Source of the DNA: Arsenophonus apicola | GTDB lineage: Bacteria; Pseudomonadota; Gammaproteobacteria; Enterobacterales; Enterobacteriaceae | Reading direction: 5' to 3' | Length of the DNA stretch: 64,000 nt | Assembly: GCF_020268605.1 (NCBI RefSeq) | Contig: NZ_CP084222.1 | Location: 620,001-684,000, forward strand | Part shown: positions 8,466 to 18,373 of the stretch, piece after piece | How positions within the stretch are numbered: the stretch's first letter is position 1 | Layout: every line of letters starts with the position of its first letter | Notes under the pieces: generated by a model | Database searches by the model: none | What the model was told of the DNA's origin: nothing | What the model saw: the letters and a program-made list of their open reading frames with translations, nothing else | Position numbers and translations under genes: made by a program

Positions 8466-11400
8466 TTACCGCCAGGCCGGTGGTTGGATCCTTTTTAAAA
8501 CTTCATTACAACGTTCTCTTGCTCGCTCAATCATCACATCAGATAAAAGCGCCGTACAAGTGAAAGCATCCCCTGTTCCTAATAATCGCGCCTTCCAATC
8601 ATTAAATAAATTTTGACCAATTAGTGTTGGATCACATTTGTGGGCTTGTTCCATTAAAGCGTAGGCATAGTACCTTAGCATTAATGGCGAATGATGCTCA
8701 GTGCCAAATATAGTGCTGGAGGAATAACGGGTAAAAACGGCTGATAGTGAGAATAGATGTTCCGCTTTTTCTCTCTCTGAGCTGGCGGTCAAACCATATA
8801 ATTTCATGATCTGGCTATAATTTTCGCTTGTTAAACTATTATCAGCAAAATTAAGTACCTTAGAAAAAACATTACTTAATGCTTGTTGCGAGGCATCATC
8901 GACTAGTTTTGTCGTAAATGTATTGTTTTTTAAGGCATCATGAAACAGAGGTTTAAGTTGGTCACCCAAATCCAGCGCCTCGATTAACTTACCAAATGTA
9001 GCCTGATGATGATTATAGGTATAATATTTAGAGAATAGAGGAAACTCTTCGTTGTAGCATTTATCTATGTTAGATTCGCTAAAGCTTAAATATTCACCAT
9101 CCTGAAAGCGATAAATATTATCCCATTTGGTTGCTGAATTAGGATGTAACATTTGTGACAGGATATTTTCAGCAACAACTAATACTCTGCCTGGCTTAGT
9201 CGGCGATAAAAACAGATAGTTTTGCGCACTGTTATCTGACCAATCTACATTACCGGCATAATCACCAAAAATATCTTTAATTTGTTCATATTGCAGTTGT
9301 TGTTGAATTTCAGGTAGTTTTAAATATTTTTCATACAAATTACAAGCTAGCCCCGCGTTCGCAACATCAAGACCTTGAGTTCTTGCCGCCAGCAAAGTTT
9401 GCATAAAACTACTATGAAATCCTGGCAACACCATCAAGCTCGGCTTTTGCTCGAAATAATTGAGTAAACTATTAACTATTGTCGGATGCGCTTCTAACGC
9501 ACTTAGCAATTCTGATGAGTAATCCTTCAAGTAATTATCTAGCAGTTTATTAACAAACTGATTGATTTGCTGATTTTTTATAAACGGCAATCTAGCGATA
9601 ATATCTAATAATGGTAACGTGACCCGATTAAGATTAATGCCGGGCTGATCCAGAGAGTGAATTAATTGAATAACCAGCTGCGTTTTTAATTTATCATAGG
9701 CATTATCAATACTATTAATGCTGGTTAAAATACTGCCAGGATTATTAAAATGGTTAAGCATCAAATCTAGCTTATCGTCATTCCAGTTGGTAGGAAGACC
9801 AAGGGTAAATGTGTCGTTGAGAACCGTGCCAGTAAAATCAGTATTCCTAATATGTAATTGTGTTAACGTCGTCTTACTGAGATCAACATTTCTAATATCA
9901 GTACCGACTAACGTCACGCCACTCAAGTCAGCACCATCAAGATTAGCATCAGTTAATATTGCGTTAGTCAAATTGGCGTTTTTTAGTTTAGCACTCTGCA
10001 AATCAGCCCGAATCAGTTTACTCGCTTTTAGGTTAGCATTAGACAAATTCGCTTTATTTAATTTTATTTCAGTTAGATTGGCTGCTGTTAGCTCGGTATC
10101 CACTAATTTGGTATTAGTAAGATCGGCCTTGCTCAGATTGGCATGATACATTTTCACTCTATTTAGATCAGCATTTGCTAGCTTAATTCCCTGCCACTGA
10201 ACGTCTGCCAGTTGATTGCCAATTAATTTAACGCCGGTTAGATTGGTATTAGCCAATTTTGTTTTATTTAATTTAGCGTCAATCAGAATAGCATTAGTCA
10301 AATTAGTCCCAGTTAAATTAGCGCCGGTTAAATCTGCATACATCAATTTAGCATCTGTCAGATTAGCATTCGTCAGATCAGCCTCAGTTAAAATAGCAGT
10401 AACCAGATGAGCGCCATTCAATTTTGTATTATTTAATACAGCGTTACTGAAGTTTACTCCGCTCAGACTGGCATTATAGAGCGCAGCATTACTCAAATCA
10501 GCCTGAGATAAATCAGCCTGATCCATGGTGACCTCAGTCAAGTTAGCCTTATTTAATTTAGCGCCTCTTAATTTAGCCTTAGTCAAAGTCGCTTTAATCA
10601 AATCTGCCTTATATAGATTGGCTTCAGTTAATTTTGCTTGACTTAATTCCGCCTGGAATAGATCAGTCTTAGACAGATTTGTATTGATTAATTCAGTGTT
10701 CTCTAGCTTCGCGTTCCTCAGCTTAGCCCCCGTTAGATCAGCATCATTCAATTTAGCGCGTCTTAAGTTGGCCTCCCTTAGATCAACCAATCGCATACTC
10801 GCTTTAGTCAAATCTACATTATTCAACTCGGCAGCAATAAATATCGCTTCATCCAATTTAGTGTTAGCCATGTTAGCGCCAGTGAGTTTAGCTTTACTTA
10901 GGTCAGCATTACATAATTTTGCACCATTTAATTCCGCCTTGGTCAAATTAACTAGCTGCATACTGGCTTTATTCAACTTAGCCTGTGTCAAATTAGACTC
11001 AGTCAGATTAGTGTCTTCTAATTTCGCTTCTGTCAAGGTAGCAGCCGATAAATCAGCTTTAGTCAGATCGACCTCTTTTAGTTCCGCCTTGGTTAGATCA
11101 ACGCCATTTAAGTTAGCATTAATTAGACTAGCACCATTCAACTTAACTTCAGTCAAATCTGCCTCAGTCAGGGTGGCATTTGTCAATTGAGCCTTGGATA
11201 AATTCGCTCGATGCATTTTAACCGCAGTTAAATTAGCATTTTTCAAATCAGCTTCTAATAGATCAGCCTCAATCAATTTAGCTTCGCTCAAATCAGCACC
11301 AGTCAAATTAGCCTTGAATAAAACCGTACTATGTAAATTCGCTTTTACCAGCCTAGCTTCCGTTAAATCAGTTTCAATCAATAGAGCGTTAGATAGATTA

Positions 11401-14400
11401 GCTTCATCCAATTGTGCTTTTATTAACTTAGCACCACCTAATTTAACCTTAGTTAAATTAGCACCAGTCAGATTAACATTATTCAATTCGGCGTCAGTAA
11501 GATCAGCGTCTGTCAAATCGGCTTTAGCCATGTTAGCGCCGTTAAATTTAACTTCAATCAGATGCGCGCCATGCAGATCTACGCCAATTAGCGTAGCACG
11601 AGTCAAATTAGCACCATTTAATTCAGCGTTTATTAACTTAACATCCGTCAGATCTGCGGCCTTTAGAACAGCTTCTGTTAGTTTAGCCTCAGTAAGATCA
11701 GCGCCCTGTAATTGTGCGTTAATTAAATTCGCGTTCGCCAATTTAGCTTCTCTCATATCCGCACCATTGAGAACAGCATCACTCAAATCAGCTGCCGCTA
11801 AATCAATCTGCTGCATTTTCGCGTGCGTTAGATCTGCATTGTTTAGATTAGCTTTAAACAAAATAGCATGCTCTAATCGAGTTTTAATTAATTTAGCTCC
11901 AGTTAAGTCAGCCTCAACCAACTTCACATGAGTGAGATTAGCCTCATGTAAATTAGCATTCATTAATTTAGCATTCATTAACTCAGCATCAACTAGATAA
12001 GCATTCGATAGATCGGCATTGGACAAAGTAGCATTAACCATCCTACTGTCAGCCAAGTTAGCTTTTATCAACTTCGCACCGGCTAAGTTAGCCCGAGATA
12101 AGTTAGCCTGCACTAGTCTAGCTTCTGTCAGATTAGCGTTTTCCAATTGAGCGTCAATTAATTTAGCGCCATGCAATTTAGTTTTAGTAAGATCAGCGTT
12201 ATTAAGGATTGCGTTTTTTAATTCAGCATCATTCAAGTTGCTTTTAGTGAGTGTCGCTGCTGTCATATCGGCAGATGTCAAATTAGCACCAACTAGATTA
12301 GCATGCGTCAAATCAGCATTAATCAGTATTGCATTATTTAAATTAGCAATACTTAAATCAGCGTTATTTAGTTTACTAAAAATCATCTTCGCTTCTACCA
12401 GCTTACTACTTTTGAGCTTAGCTTCGGTCAGATCAACGCCATTTAAGGTCGCTTTTGTTAGCTCAGCAGACCTTAGATCAACCTTGATTAAAATAGATTC
12501 ATTCAATTTAGCATCGCATAGGTTAACGCCTACCATTGACGCTTCGGTTAGATTTGAATACTGTAGATTTGTTTCAGCCAAGTTAGCAGTATCCAAATTA
12601 GCTTTCATCAGATTAACTTTATATAGGTTACTATTACTTAAATTAGCCTTAGATAGGTTCGCTAATGAGAGGTCTATCGTTACTTTAACCTTATCAAAAT
12701 AACTGGAAAAGTTTATATTACTCAAATCCGCATTAAATAAATTGATAACCGTGTTAGCCTCCCGATTAACAATTAATTCTTTTAGCTTATTTAATCGCTC
12801 AACATTTGCTGTCGAGCCTAATATTTGCTTAGATTCCATCGACCATCTTTGAGCGGCTCTACTTGCCCCTTTACCGCCCATTCCTTGGGTTTTTAGTTGA
12901 TACAGCCGCTCGTGGATTGGTACCGGTGCTAATTCCAGCTCACCAGCAGAATTACGCAGATATTTTCGCCCCAAGAGGGTATTGTTTTCCAAATTGATTC
13001 GTACCCAAATGTCTTTACCTCGCTGCTGGCCGATATTAACCACCTGAACTTCTTTTCCCAATTCAGGATGATAAGCTGTCTCCACCTTGAACGACTTAAC
13101 GGACTCAACAGCCAAATCTTTTGCCTTTTTTTCCAACGCCTTGATTAATGGGCTTAATCCTTTAATTTTATGTTGTAAATACTTTGCCGCATTTTTTAAC
13201 GCATTAACCCCTTTTATGCCACCCGAAGCTAACAATCCAAAACCCGGATCAGTACTACGTAAAAAAGTAACCCCTAAGTTAATATAAGTTTTTTGTGGTA
13301 CCCTATTCATAACATGAGGAATGCCAAACTTAACAAATTGTTCTCCTCCTTGCCGTAATGCTTGTCTGAGTGTAGTCTGCATTAATCCAGTTCGTAAGCC
13401 ATTAACTGCTGCTTCTCCCATCGCGATGCTGAACCGGCTACCAACTTGAACACTTTTGCCAATAAACGGTAAAAAGCCTAAGATATCTAATAAACCGGCT
13501 TCAATCGCTTTCCCTGCATTCGCATTTTGGGCTTCAGTAATACAGGTATAAAGTGGTATAAGACTTAAGAAAAAAGCGTCTACTTTTTGCCGAGTTGTTG
13601 CCTGATAACCTTCCTTTTGTAGTTTTTCGTATAATCGTTCACTGCGCCGCTTAGCCAATTTTTCGAACAGTATGTTGGGTTTATCATTTGTTGTTTTTAA
13701 GGTCAAAATAGGATGCGTTTTTAATATATAATCATCATCATAGGCTCGACCATCATGGCCAAAGAGGCCAAGAATTGACAGTTTATCCTCATCAACACGA
13801 TATAACTTATAACACCCTATACCCTGCTCAAGGGTTAACGCGTATATCCGTTTTTCGCCATTAAGCGTACACTTTAGCAGATCAATCGATTCAGGTACCC
13901 GGGTTACTAATCCACCCGCAGCCATTCCCAGCCTTGCTTTTCCCATAGAGTAACTGCGATAACTACCAATAGCATTAAATTCGGCCTTAATCAGTTGAAT
14001 ATCAGCCTGTTCAATAAAGATTTGTTCAGTTTGTCTGATTGAATTAAAAGCAATGGGCAGTAAGATCTTTTCTGCCTGTTCGGTAAATTTAGCAATTTGC
14101 TGGTTTTGATCGGCAAAAACTTTATTTATATTGGGTAATAATGGCTCTTCTCCCCGTCGATTAATAAAAGCAACTTCTCTATTGTGATATAAATATTCAT
14201 CTAACCAGTTCTCACTAATATCATGTGCTTTTAATTGTTCGCGGGCAAGCTCTGGCCGGCTTTGCCAATTTTTTGATAAATTAATCAGTTTGATAAAAGG
14301 ATTGTTTTGTTCAGATTGCGTTAAATAATCAAAATAATTGTTATAAACGTTGGTCATCTCCAACGTCGTCGCGGTAAAGAAATCTTTGCTATTTAATTGC

Positions 14401-14831
14401 TCATGGATCATAGCCGGTATTTTGAAGTATCGCTTATATTCAGCGCTAACACGCTCTTCCTGCAAAAGTGCGGCCAGCAGCATACCATTATTGCTAATCT
14501 CTTCCAGGCTCATGCCCTTAATGTCAGCACCACTTTCCTTTAATAGCGCCATTCCAGCATGTAAATAGCCCCATTCTGGTTGATCTATCATCATCTCTGC
14601 TAGTTTTTCCGCCCCCTTATCCGCCTTAATCTGTAGCGTAAATATGGGCATGATATGATTAATAACTTGCTGTTGAAAATAAGTGCAGCTTTCAGGCGAC
14701 AATTTACCAGACTCATTCTGACTATTGAGTTGTTCGAATAACCGCCGTCGCAGATTAGCATGGCGTAGGAGAGAATGTTCCTGTGATTGGATATCACTAC
14801 TTTTTTTTAATAACGATGCATCAGATGACAT
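8466..14831 (-). CDS. Effector B, main part: toxin-like region, giant pentapeptide helix, SopA/NleL-like E3 ligase domain
   Basis: 2121 residues from an internal ATG at 14831. The ancestral start is near 15701 and is cut off by stops (see 15003..15701). Residues about 1-640 match the second part of effector A's N-terminal region. A linker (KTQGMGGKGAS) follows. About 975 residues (roughly 695-1670) are almost unbroken A(D/N)LXX pentapeptides, near 195 copies. The last 450 residues match the C-terminal domain of effector A, including LLGTGDAFTCTALLSD with the cysteine 29 residues from the end, as in SopA/NleL. No convincing ribosome site precedes 14831, so expression of this fragment is doubtful. 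It could act in ubiquitination of host proteins if made and delivered; that is inference. Confidence 0.7.
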   Translation of the reverse strand: MSSDASLLKKSSDIQSQEHSLLRHANLRRRLFEQLNSQNESGKLSPESCTYFQQQVINHIMPIFTLQIKADKGAEKLAEMMIDQPEWGYLHAGMALLKESGADIKGMSLEEISNNGMLLAALLQEERVSAEYKRYFKIPAMIHEQLNSKDFFTATTLEMTNVYNNYFDYLTQSEQNNPFIKLINLSKNWQSRPELAREQLKAHDISENWLDEYLYHNREVAFINRRGEEPLLPNINKVFADQNQQIAKFTEQAEKILLPIAFNSIRQTEQIFIEQADIQLIKAEFNAIGSYRSYSMGKARLGMAAGGLVTRVPESIDLLKCTLNGEKRIYALTLEQGIGCYKLYRVDEDKLSILGLFGHDGRAYDDDYILKTHPILTLKTTNDKPNILFEKLAKRRSERLYEKLQKEGYQATTRQKVDAFFLSLIPLYTCITEAQNANAGKAIEAGLLDILGFLPFIGKSVQVGSRFSIAMGEAAVNGLRTGLMQTTLRQALRQGGEQFVKFGIPHVMNRVPQKTYINLGVTFLRSTDPGFGLLASGGIKGVNALKNAAKYLQHKIKGLSPLIKALEKKAKDLAVESVKSFKVETAYHPELGKEVQVVNIGQQRGKDIWVRINLENNTLLGRKYLRNSAGELELAPVPIHERLYQLKTQGMGGKGASRAAQRWSMESKQILGSTANVERLNKLKELIVNREANTVINLFNADLSNINFSSYFDKVKVTIDLSLANLSKANLSNSNLYKVNLMKANLDTANLAETNLQYSNLTEASMVGVNLCDAKLNESILIKVDLRSAELTKATLNGVDLTEAKLKSSKLVEAKMIFSKLNNADLSIANLNNAILINADLTHANLVGANLTSADMTAATLTKSNLNDAELKNAILNNADLTKTKLHGAKLIDAQLENANLTEARLVQANLSRANLAGAKLIKANLADSRMVNATLSNADLSNAYLVDAELMNAKLMNANLHEANLTHVKLVEADLTGAKLIKTRLEHAILFKANLNNADLTHAKMQQIDLAAADLSDAVLNGADMREAKLANANLINAQLQGADLTEAKLTEAVLKAADLTDVKLINAELNGANLTRATLIGVDLHGAHLIEVKFNGANMAKADLTDADLTDAELNNVNLTGANLTKVKLGGAKLIKAQLDEANLSNALLIETDLTEARLVKANLHSTVLFKANLTGADLSEAKLIEADLLEADLKNANLTAVKMHRANLSKAQLTNATLTEADLTEVKLNGASLINANLNGVDLTKAELKEVDLTKADLSAATLTEAKLEDTNLTESNLTQAKLNKASMQLVNLTKAELNGAKLCNADLSKAKLTGANMANTKLDEAIFIAAELNNVDLTKASMRLVDLREANLRRAKLNDADLTGAKLRNAKLENTELINTNLSKTDLFQAELSQAKLTEANLYKADLIKATLTKAKLRGAKLNKANLTEVTMDQADLSQADLSNAALYNASLSGVNFSNAVLNNTKLNGAHLVTAILTEADLTNANLTDAKLMYADLTGANLTGTNLTNAILIDAKLNKTKLANTNLTGVKLIGNQLADVQWQGIKLANADLNRVKMYHANLSKADLTNTKLVDTELTAANLTEIKLNKANLSNANLKASKLIRADLQSAKLKNANLTNAILTDANLDGADLSGVTLVGTDIRNVDLSKTTLTQLHIRNTDFTGTVLNDTFTLGLPTNWNDDKLDLMLNHFNNPGSILTSINSIDNAYDKLKTQLVIQLIHSLDQPGINLNRVTLPLLDIIARLPFIKNQQINQFVNKLLDNYLKDYSSELLSALEAHPTIVNSLLNYFEQKPSLMVLPGFHSSFMQTLLAARTQGLDVANAGLACNLYEKYLKLPEIQQQLQYEQIKDIFGDYAGNVDWSDNSAQNYLFLSPTKPGRVLVVAENILSQMLHPNSATKWDNIYRFQDGEYLSFSESNIDKCYNEEFPLFSKYYTYNHHQATFGKLIEALDLGDQLKPLFHDALKNNTFTTKLVDDASQQALSNVFSKVLNFADNSLTSENYSQIMKLYGLTASSEREKAEHLFSLSAVFTRYSSSTIFGTEHHSPLMLRYYAYALMEQAHKCDPTLIGQNLFNDWKARLLGTGDAFTCTALLSDVMIERARERCNEVLKRIQPPAWR

Positions 14832-15002
14832 ACTTAATAAAGCATATTGTAACCAATCGGTAATAATTGATCGCTGCCGGACGGAAGAAATTTTTTCATC
14901 TGGATTAACACCATTTTCACTGAATGGTTTTTGTTCTTGTGATGGGATCCCACTGATTTGTTTTAATTTCCATGCTTCAGATAATATATCTAATCTAGTA
15001 GT

Positions 15003-15701
15003 TTATGACCAATTGGCAGTTGCTTGCTGCTGTGTAGAAAAATTTTTTTCCTCTGGATCAGCACCATTTTCACCTAATGATTTTTGTTCTTGGAATGGGA
15101 TATCACTGATTTGTTTTAATATCCATGCCTCAATTGTCATACCTAATACGGCATATTGTAACCAATTGGCAATGACTGCTTGCTGGCGGACAGAAGAAAT
15201 TTTTTCCTCTGGATTAGCGCCATATTCACCTAATGGTTTTAATAGTACCCTAGCGAGCTTGGCTATCTGCTCTTCATTATCTTTATAGCGGATCAGATAA
15301 TCAATGACATGATTTACCAACTCACTGACTAAAATAATATCGCAAGGTTGGCATGTGATATAACCTTCTTCGGTTAGCAGGCCACATAAGAGTCTAACCT
15401 GTTCATCGTTAACAGAATAATAAAAATCTTCTGTTGATAATGATATGACTGTTGGTAATTTATGATGTAATTGTTTGATAAGCGCAGCACTATCATACTC
15501 ATACGAGGTGGCAGAATTATTTGACGCTGAAATTAACGATGTTTCTCCATCATGCGGTATTATACTGTCTGAATTTATTGAATTATCCGTTGAGCTTTCT
15601 TCATTGGCGCTATTTTCAGCTACTTTTTTATCGCGTTGCGCAACATCTGATGCAGAAGATAACCGGTTAGTTGATGAGGTGTTTGAGTTTACTAATTACA
15701 T
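15003..15701 (-). pseudogene. Effector B, 5' fragment with two ochre codons
   Basis: Alignment with effector A puts the original ATG at 15701. Codon 2 is TAA (15696-15698) where A has ACA. The frame is then open and similar to A (for example LVNHVIDYLI against LVNHISDYLS, and LGEYGANPEEKISS in both) until TAA at 15003-15005, where A has CAA. Reading continues in frame into 8466..14831. The full ancestral gene was therefore 8466..15701, about 2411 codons. A TTG at 15320 could restart translation of a 105-residue piece, but nothing supports its use. Confidence 0.7.
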
Positions 15702-16048
15702 GAGACATTCCAATATTTAATTTTAATTAATGTTAAATTATATAATTCAATGTTATTTTTTGTTAAAAATAGTTATCGAAAACATGAATAAATAATTTAT
15801 TAATCGATTGTTTTATGGTGATAAAAATTAGTTAATTGTGGAATGTAATGTACAGATATGATAAATAAATCATCGATTATTAAAAAATAGCTACCAACTA
15901 TTAGATTAAAAAACGCTATTGAATTTGTTTAATAAAAATCCGATACGCTCAACATAATAGCCATTAGCAGGGGATGTGAAATCACCAACGCTTTTCAAAC
16001 ACAGCGGCTAAATACAACAGCTTAAATATCGCCAAATCGTTTCTTATA
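15702..16048. other. Intergenic, AT-rich
   Basis: 347 bases between the 5' end of effector B and the 3' end of umuC. Both genes point left, so this should hold the effector B promoter and the umuC terminator. I see no reading frame, repeat or clear hairpin worth naming. Confidence 0.4.
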
Positions 16049-17332
16049 TTAGCATTTTACAATAGGTATTTGATTAATATCTGTCGTCCAATGAGGAGAA
16101 AGATATTCTTGCTTCATTACCCAGGGATATTTTTTATTAATCAGCCCTTGCCCGGCAAAGCCTATTTTGCCAATTTGATTTTGATTGATAGTGTCGATCA
16201 CTTGCATAAGGGAATACGCGTTAGCTAATGGCTTTTCTGTTGCAAAAAGAGAAAGTTGGCTCAAATCTGGTTCACTAAAATCACTTAGCATGACACTACT
16301 TTTGCTATATCTAATCCCCGGCTGCCATATCTGCAGTAAAATCTCCGTTGCCGCCTTAATAATATCTCGACTATCTTGCGTTGGATAAGACAATATTTTG
16401 CTCGCATATCGATAAATAGCCGGCTCGCTTGATGAGAAACGACTAGTTTGGATCGCAATTCTAACAAAACGACAGCATTGTCTTTGTTGCCTTAATTTTT
16501 CTGCTGCACGCTCTGCATGCGCACAAATACTTTGTCTAACAAATTCAAACTCACTGATCTTACGGCCAAAAGAGCGAGAACAAATTATCTGCTTTTTGGC
16601 TTTTTGTTGCTGTTCTAATGTTAAACACGCAACGCCATTTAATTCGCGGACTGTCCTTTCTAATATGACAGAACCAAATTTGCGCGCATCGCTTGGCGGC
16701 ATCTGGCTTAAATCTAATGCCGTTTTAATATTCATTAATTTTAATTTTTTGGCTAATTTTCGACCTATCCCCCACACTTCATCAACGGCAATTAAAGACA
16801 TTAATTTTTGTTGCCTATCGCGTTGACTAAGATCAACAACACCTTTTGCACCTTTCCATTGCTTGGCGGCAAAATTGGCTAATTTAGCTAACGTCTTTGT
16901 CGTGGCTATCCCTACCCCAATAGGCAAATGACAGCGCTGCATAATTTGTTGTTGTAGATAACAACCGAATTGGGTTAAATCGTGTAATGAGTCAATATCA
17001 GTGAGATCACAAAATGCCTCGTCAATAGAATAAACTTCTAATTTGGGTACCAAAGAGGCTAACACTTCCATGACACGCATACTCATATCAGCATAGTAGG
17101 TATAATTGGAGGAAAATACCGCTATATTGTTAGCTTTAACCATCGACTCAATTTCAAACCAGGGTGCTCCCATTTTTATAAAAGCTTTGGCTTGCTCAGA
17201 ACGTGAGATAACACAACCATCATTATTAGAAAGAACAACCGTTGGTTTTCCTTTTAAATCAGGCTGAAAAACTTGTTCGCAAGATACATAAAAACTATTA
17301 ACATCAATCAGGGCAAACATTTTATTACTCAA
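16049..17332 (-). CDS. umuC: DNA polymerase V catalytic subunit UmuC
   Basis: 427 residues, close to the usual 422. A Y-family translesion polymerase that copies past damaged bases in complex with processed UmuD. The N terminus FALIDVNSFYVSCEQ is the metal-binding palm start, and YSIDEAFCDL carries the catalytic SIDE motif. A little-finger region and a C-terminal UmuC-type tail follow. It overlaps the end of umuD by 4 bases (17329-17332), so the two are one operon, controlled by the LexA box at 17730. No lesion seen. Confidence 0.95.
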   Translation of the reverse strand: MSNKMFALIDVNSFYVSCEQVFQPDLKGKPTVVLSNNDGCVISRSEQAKAFIKMGAPWFEIESMVKANNIAVFSSNYTYYADMSMRVMEVLASLVPKLEVYSIDEAFCDLTDIDSLHDLTQFGCYLQQQIMQRCHLPIGVGIATTKTLAKLANFAAKQWKGAKGVVDLSQRDRQQKLMSLIAVDEVWGIGRKLAKKLKLMNIKTALDLSQMPPSDARKFGSVILERTVRELNGVACLTLEQQQKAKKQIICSRSFGRKISEFEFVRQSICAHAERAAEKLRQQRQCCRFVRIAIQTSRFSSSEPAIYRYASKILSYPTQDSRDIIKAATEILLQIWQPGIRYSKSSVMLSDFSEPDLSQLSLFATEKPLANAYSLMQVIDTINQNQIGKIGFAGQGLINKKYPWVMKQEYLSPHWTTDINQIPIVKC

Positions 17333-17724
17333 AAATAATGAATAGCATATCTGACAACACCAAAAATACGTACAGACATATCTTCATTGATAACAATCGG
17401 CGGATAAACAGCATTAGCTGAAAGAAGTGCTTTAAATGGAGATAATTGTAAATATTTACATGTAAATTCTCCATTTAATTCGGCAATCACAATCTCACCC
17501 TGTTTTGCTGTGTTATGGCACTCCACAATCAGCAAATCTCCATCTAAGATCCCGGCATCTTTCATCGAATGACCCGATGCCCGCAAAAAATAGGTACTTT
17601 CAGGAAAACGAATTAATTGTTTATCTAAAGAAAGCCGCTTTTCAACATAATCTTGAGCAGGAGATGGAAAGCCACAAGCAATCTTATCTAAAAATAAAGG
17701 CAAATTACCCATATCAATCACCAT
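17329..17724 (-). CDS. umuD: UmuD, self-cleaving subunit of DNA polymerase V
   Basis: 131 residues, a little shorter than the usual 139. A LexA-like S24 peptidase fold. The cleavage dyad is Cys-Gly in IACGFPSPA, the nucleophile is Ser in ASGHSMKDAG, and the general-base Lys is in GEFTCKYL. RecA-stimulated self-cleavage gives UmuD', which joins UmuC. ATG at 17724 lies 6 bases from a strong LexA operator, and translation is coupled to umuC. Intact. Confidence 0.93.
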   Translation of the reverse strand: MVIDMGNLPLFLDKIACGFPSPAQDYVEKRLSLDKQLIRFPESTYFLRASGHSMKDAGILDGDLLIVECHNTAKQGEIVIAELNGEFTCKYLQLSPFKALLSANAVYPPIVINEDMSVRIFGVVRYAIHYF

Positions 17725-17729
17725 AATAA

Positions 17730-17749
17730 TACTGTATAAAAAAACAGTA
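17730..17749. promoter_or_regulatory. LexA (SOS) box upstream of umuDC
   Basis: A 20-base site of the form TACTGT-N8-ACAGTA, a match to the enterobacterial consensus (CTGT-N8-ACAG with flanking TA on both sides), 6 bases upstream of the umuD start. It should repress umuDC until DNA damage. Confidence 0.9.
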
Positions 17750-18373
17750 TAATATAGTAAATAACAAAAAATAAAATATTTTTATCTGGCAAAACAGATT
17801 GGAAAAACGTTGTGGTCGATATTTTGCCTAACAACAAAGCATCTAACATCGATTTAAGGGCCACTAACTGGTTGTTAAACTATTTTTCTGATTAGTTAAT
17901 TAAAGTTATTTTTTAAATAATTATTACTCTAATCATGTAAAATATTAATTTAAAATATCAATCGATATTTATAATCAAATAATATTTTAAAAAAATTAAC
18001 ATCCTCTGTAAAAAAAAATATTATCTGTTTAATTTTTTAATTAAAGAAATCATAATAGAGATGAATCAACAAAATCTTTAATTTTAAATTATTATTTTTA
18101 ATATCACATCTATATGATAACTTATATTACGATTATAAAAATTCAAATCAATCCATTAAATACACTCAATTAACAAAAACCAAAACATTGATTTAAAAAG
18201 AAAAAATAATAAAGTAAGTTAAAATTCATTAATTTAACACTGATTAATTTTTATTATTTTTTAACTGGCATGTAATTGTCATTTTTTTGATTTATTTTTT
18301 GATATTTATTAATAAACAATAATTATAAAATCATAAAATATATTATATTAACTAAATTGGAGGCTTTAATATT
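17750..18373. other. Intergenic between divergent umuDC and the aminotransferase operon
   Basis: About 620 bases, extremely AT-rich from 17900 on. A 44-codon stop-to-stop frame on the plus strand (17761..17895, with KTDWKNVVVDILPNN inside) has no start codon and has protein-like composition, so it may be the tail of a decayed gene. The promoter for the operon at 18374 must lie here. A GGAGG ribosome site precedes 18374. Confidence 0.4.

Noticed and set aside
2000..12700. Dense short direct repeats that could suggest a CRISPR array
   Set aside because: The period is 15 bases with codon-like variation inside a reading frame, so it is the pentapeptide code, not repeats with spacers.
2150..12702. 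Long plus-strand open frames (for example 2945..3421, 11194..11931) opposite the pentapeptide regions
   Set aside because: They are mirror images of the A(D/N)LXX codon pattern on the minus strand, without ribosome sites, and read as monotonous LVRLA-type repeats.
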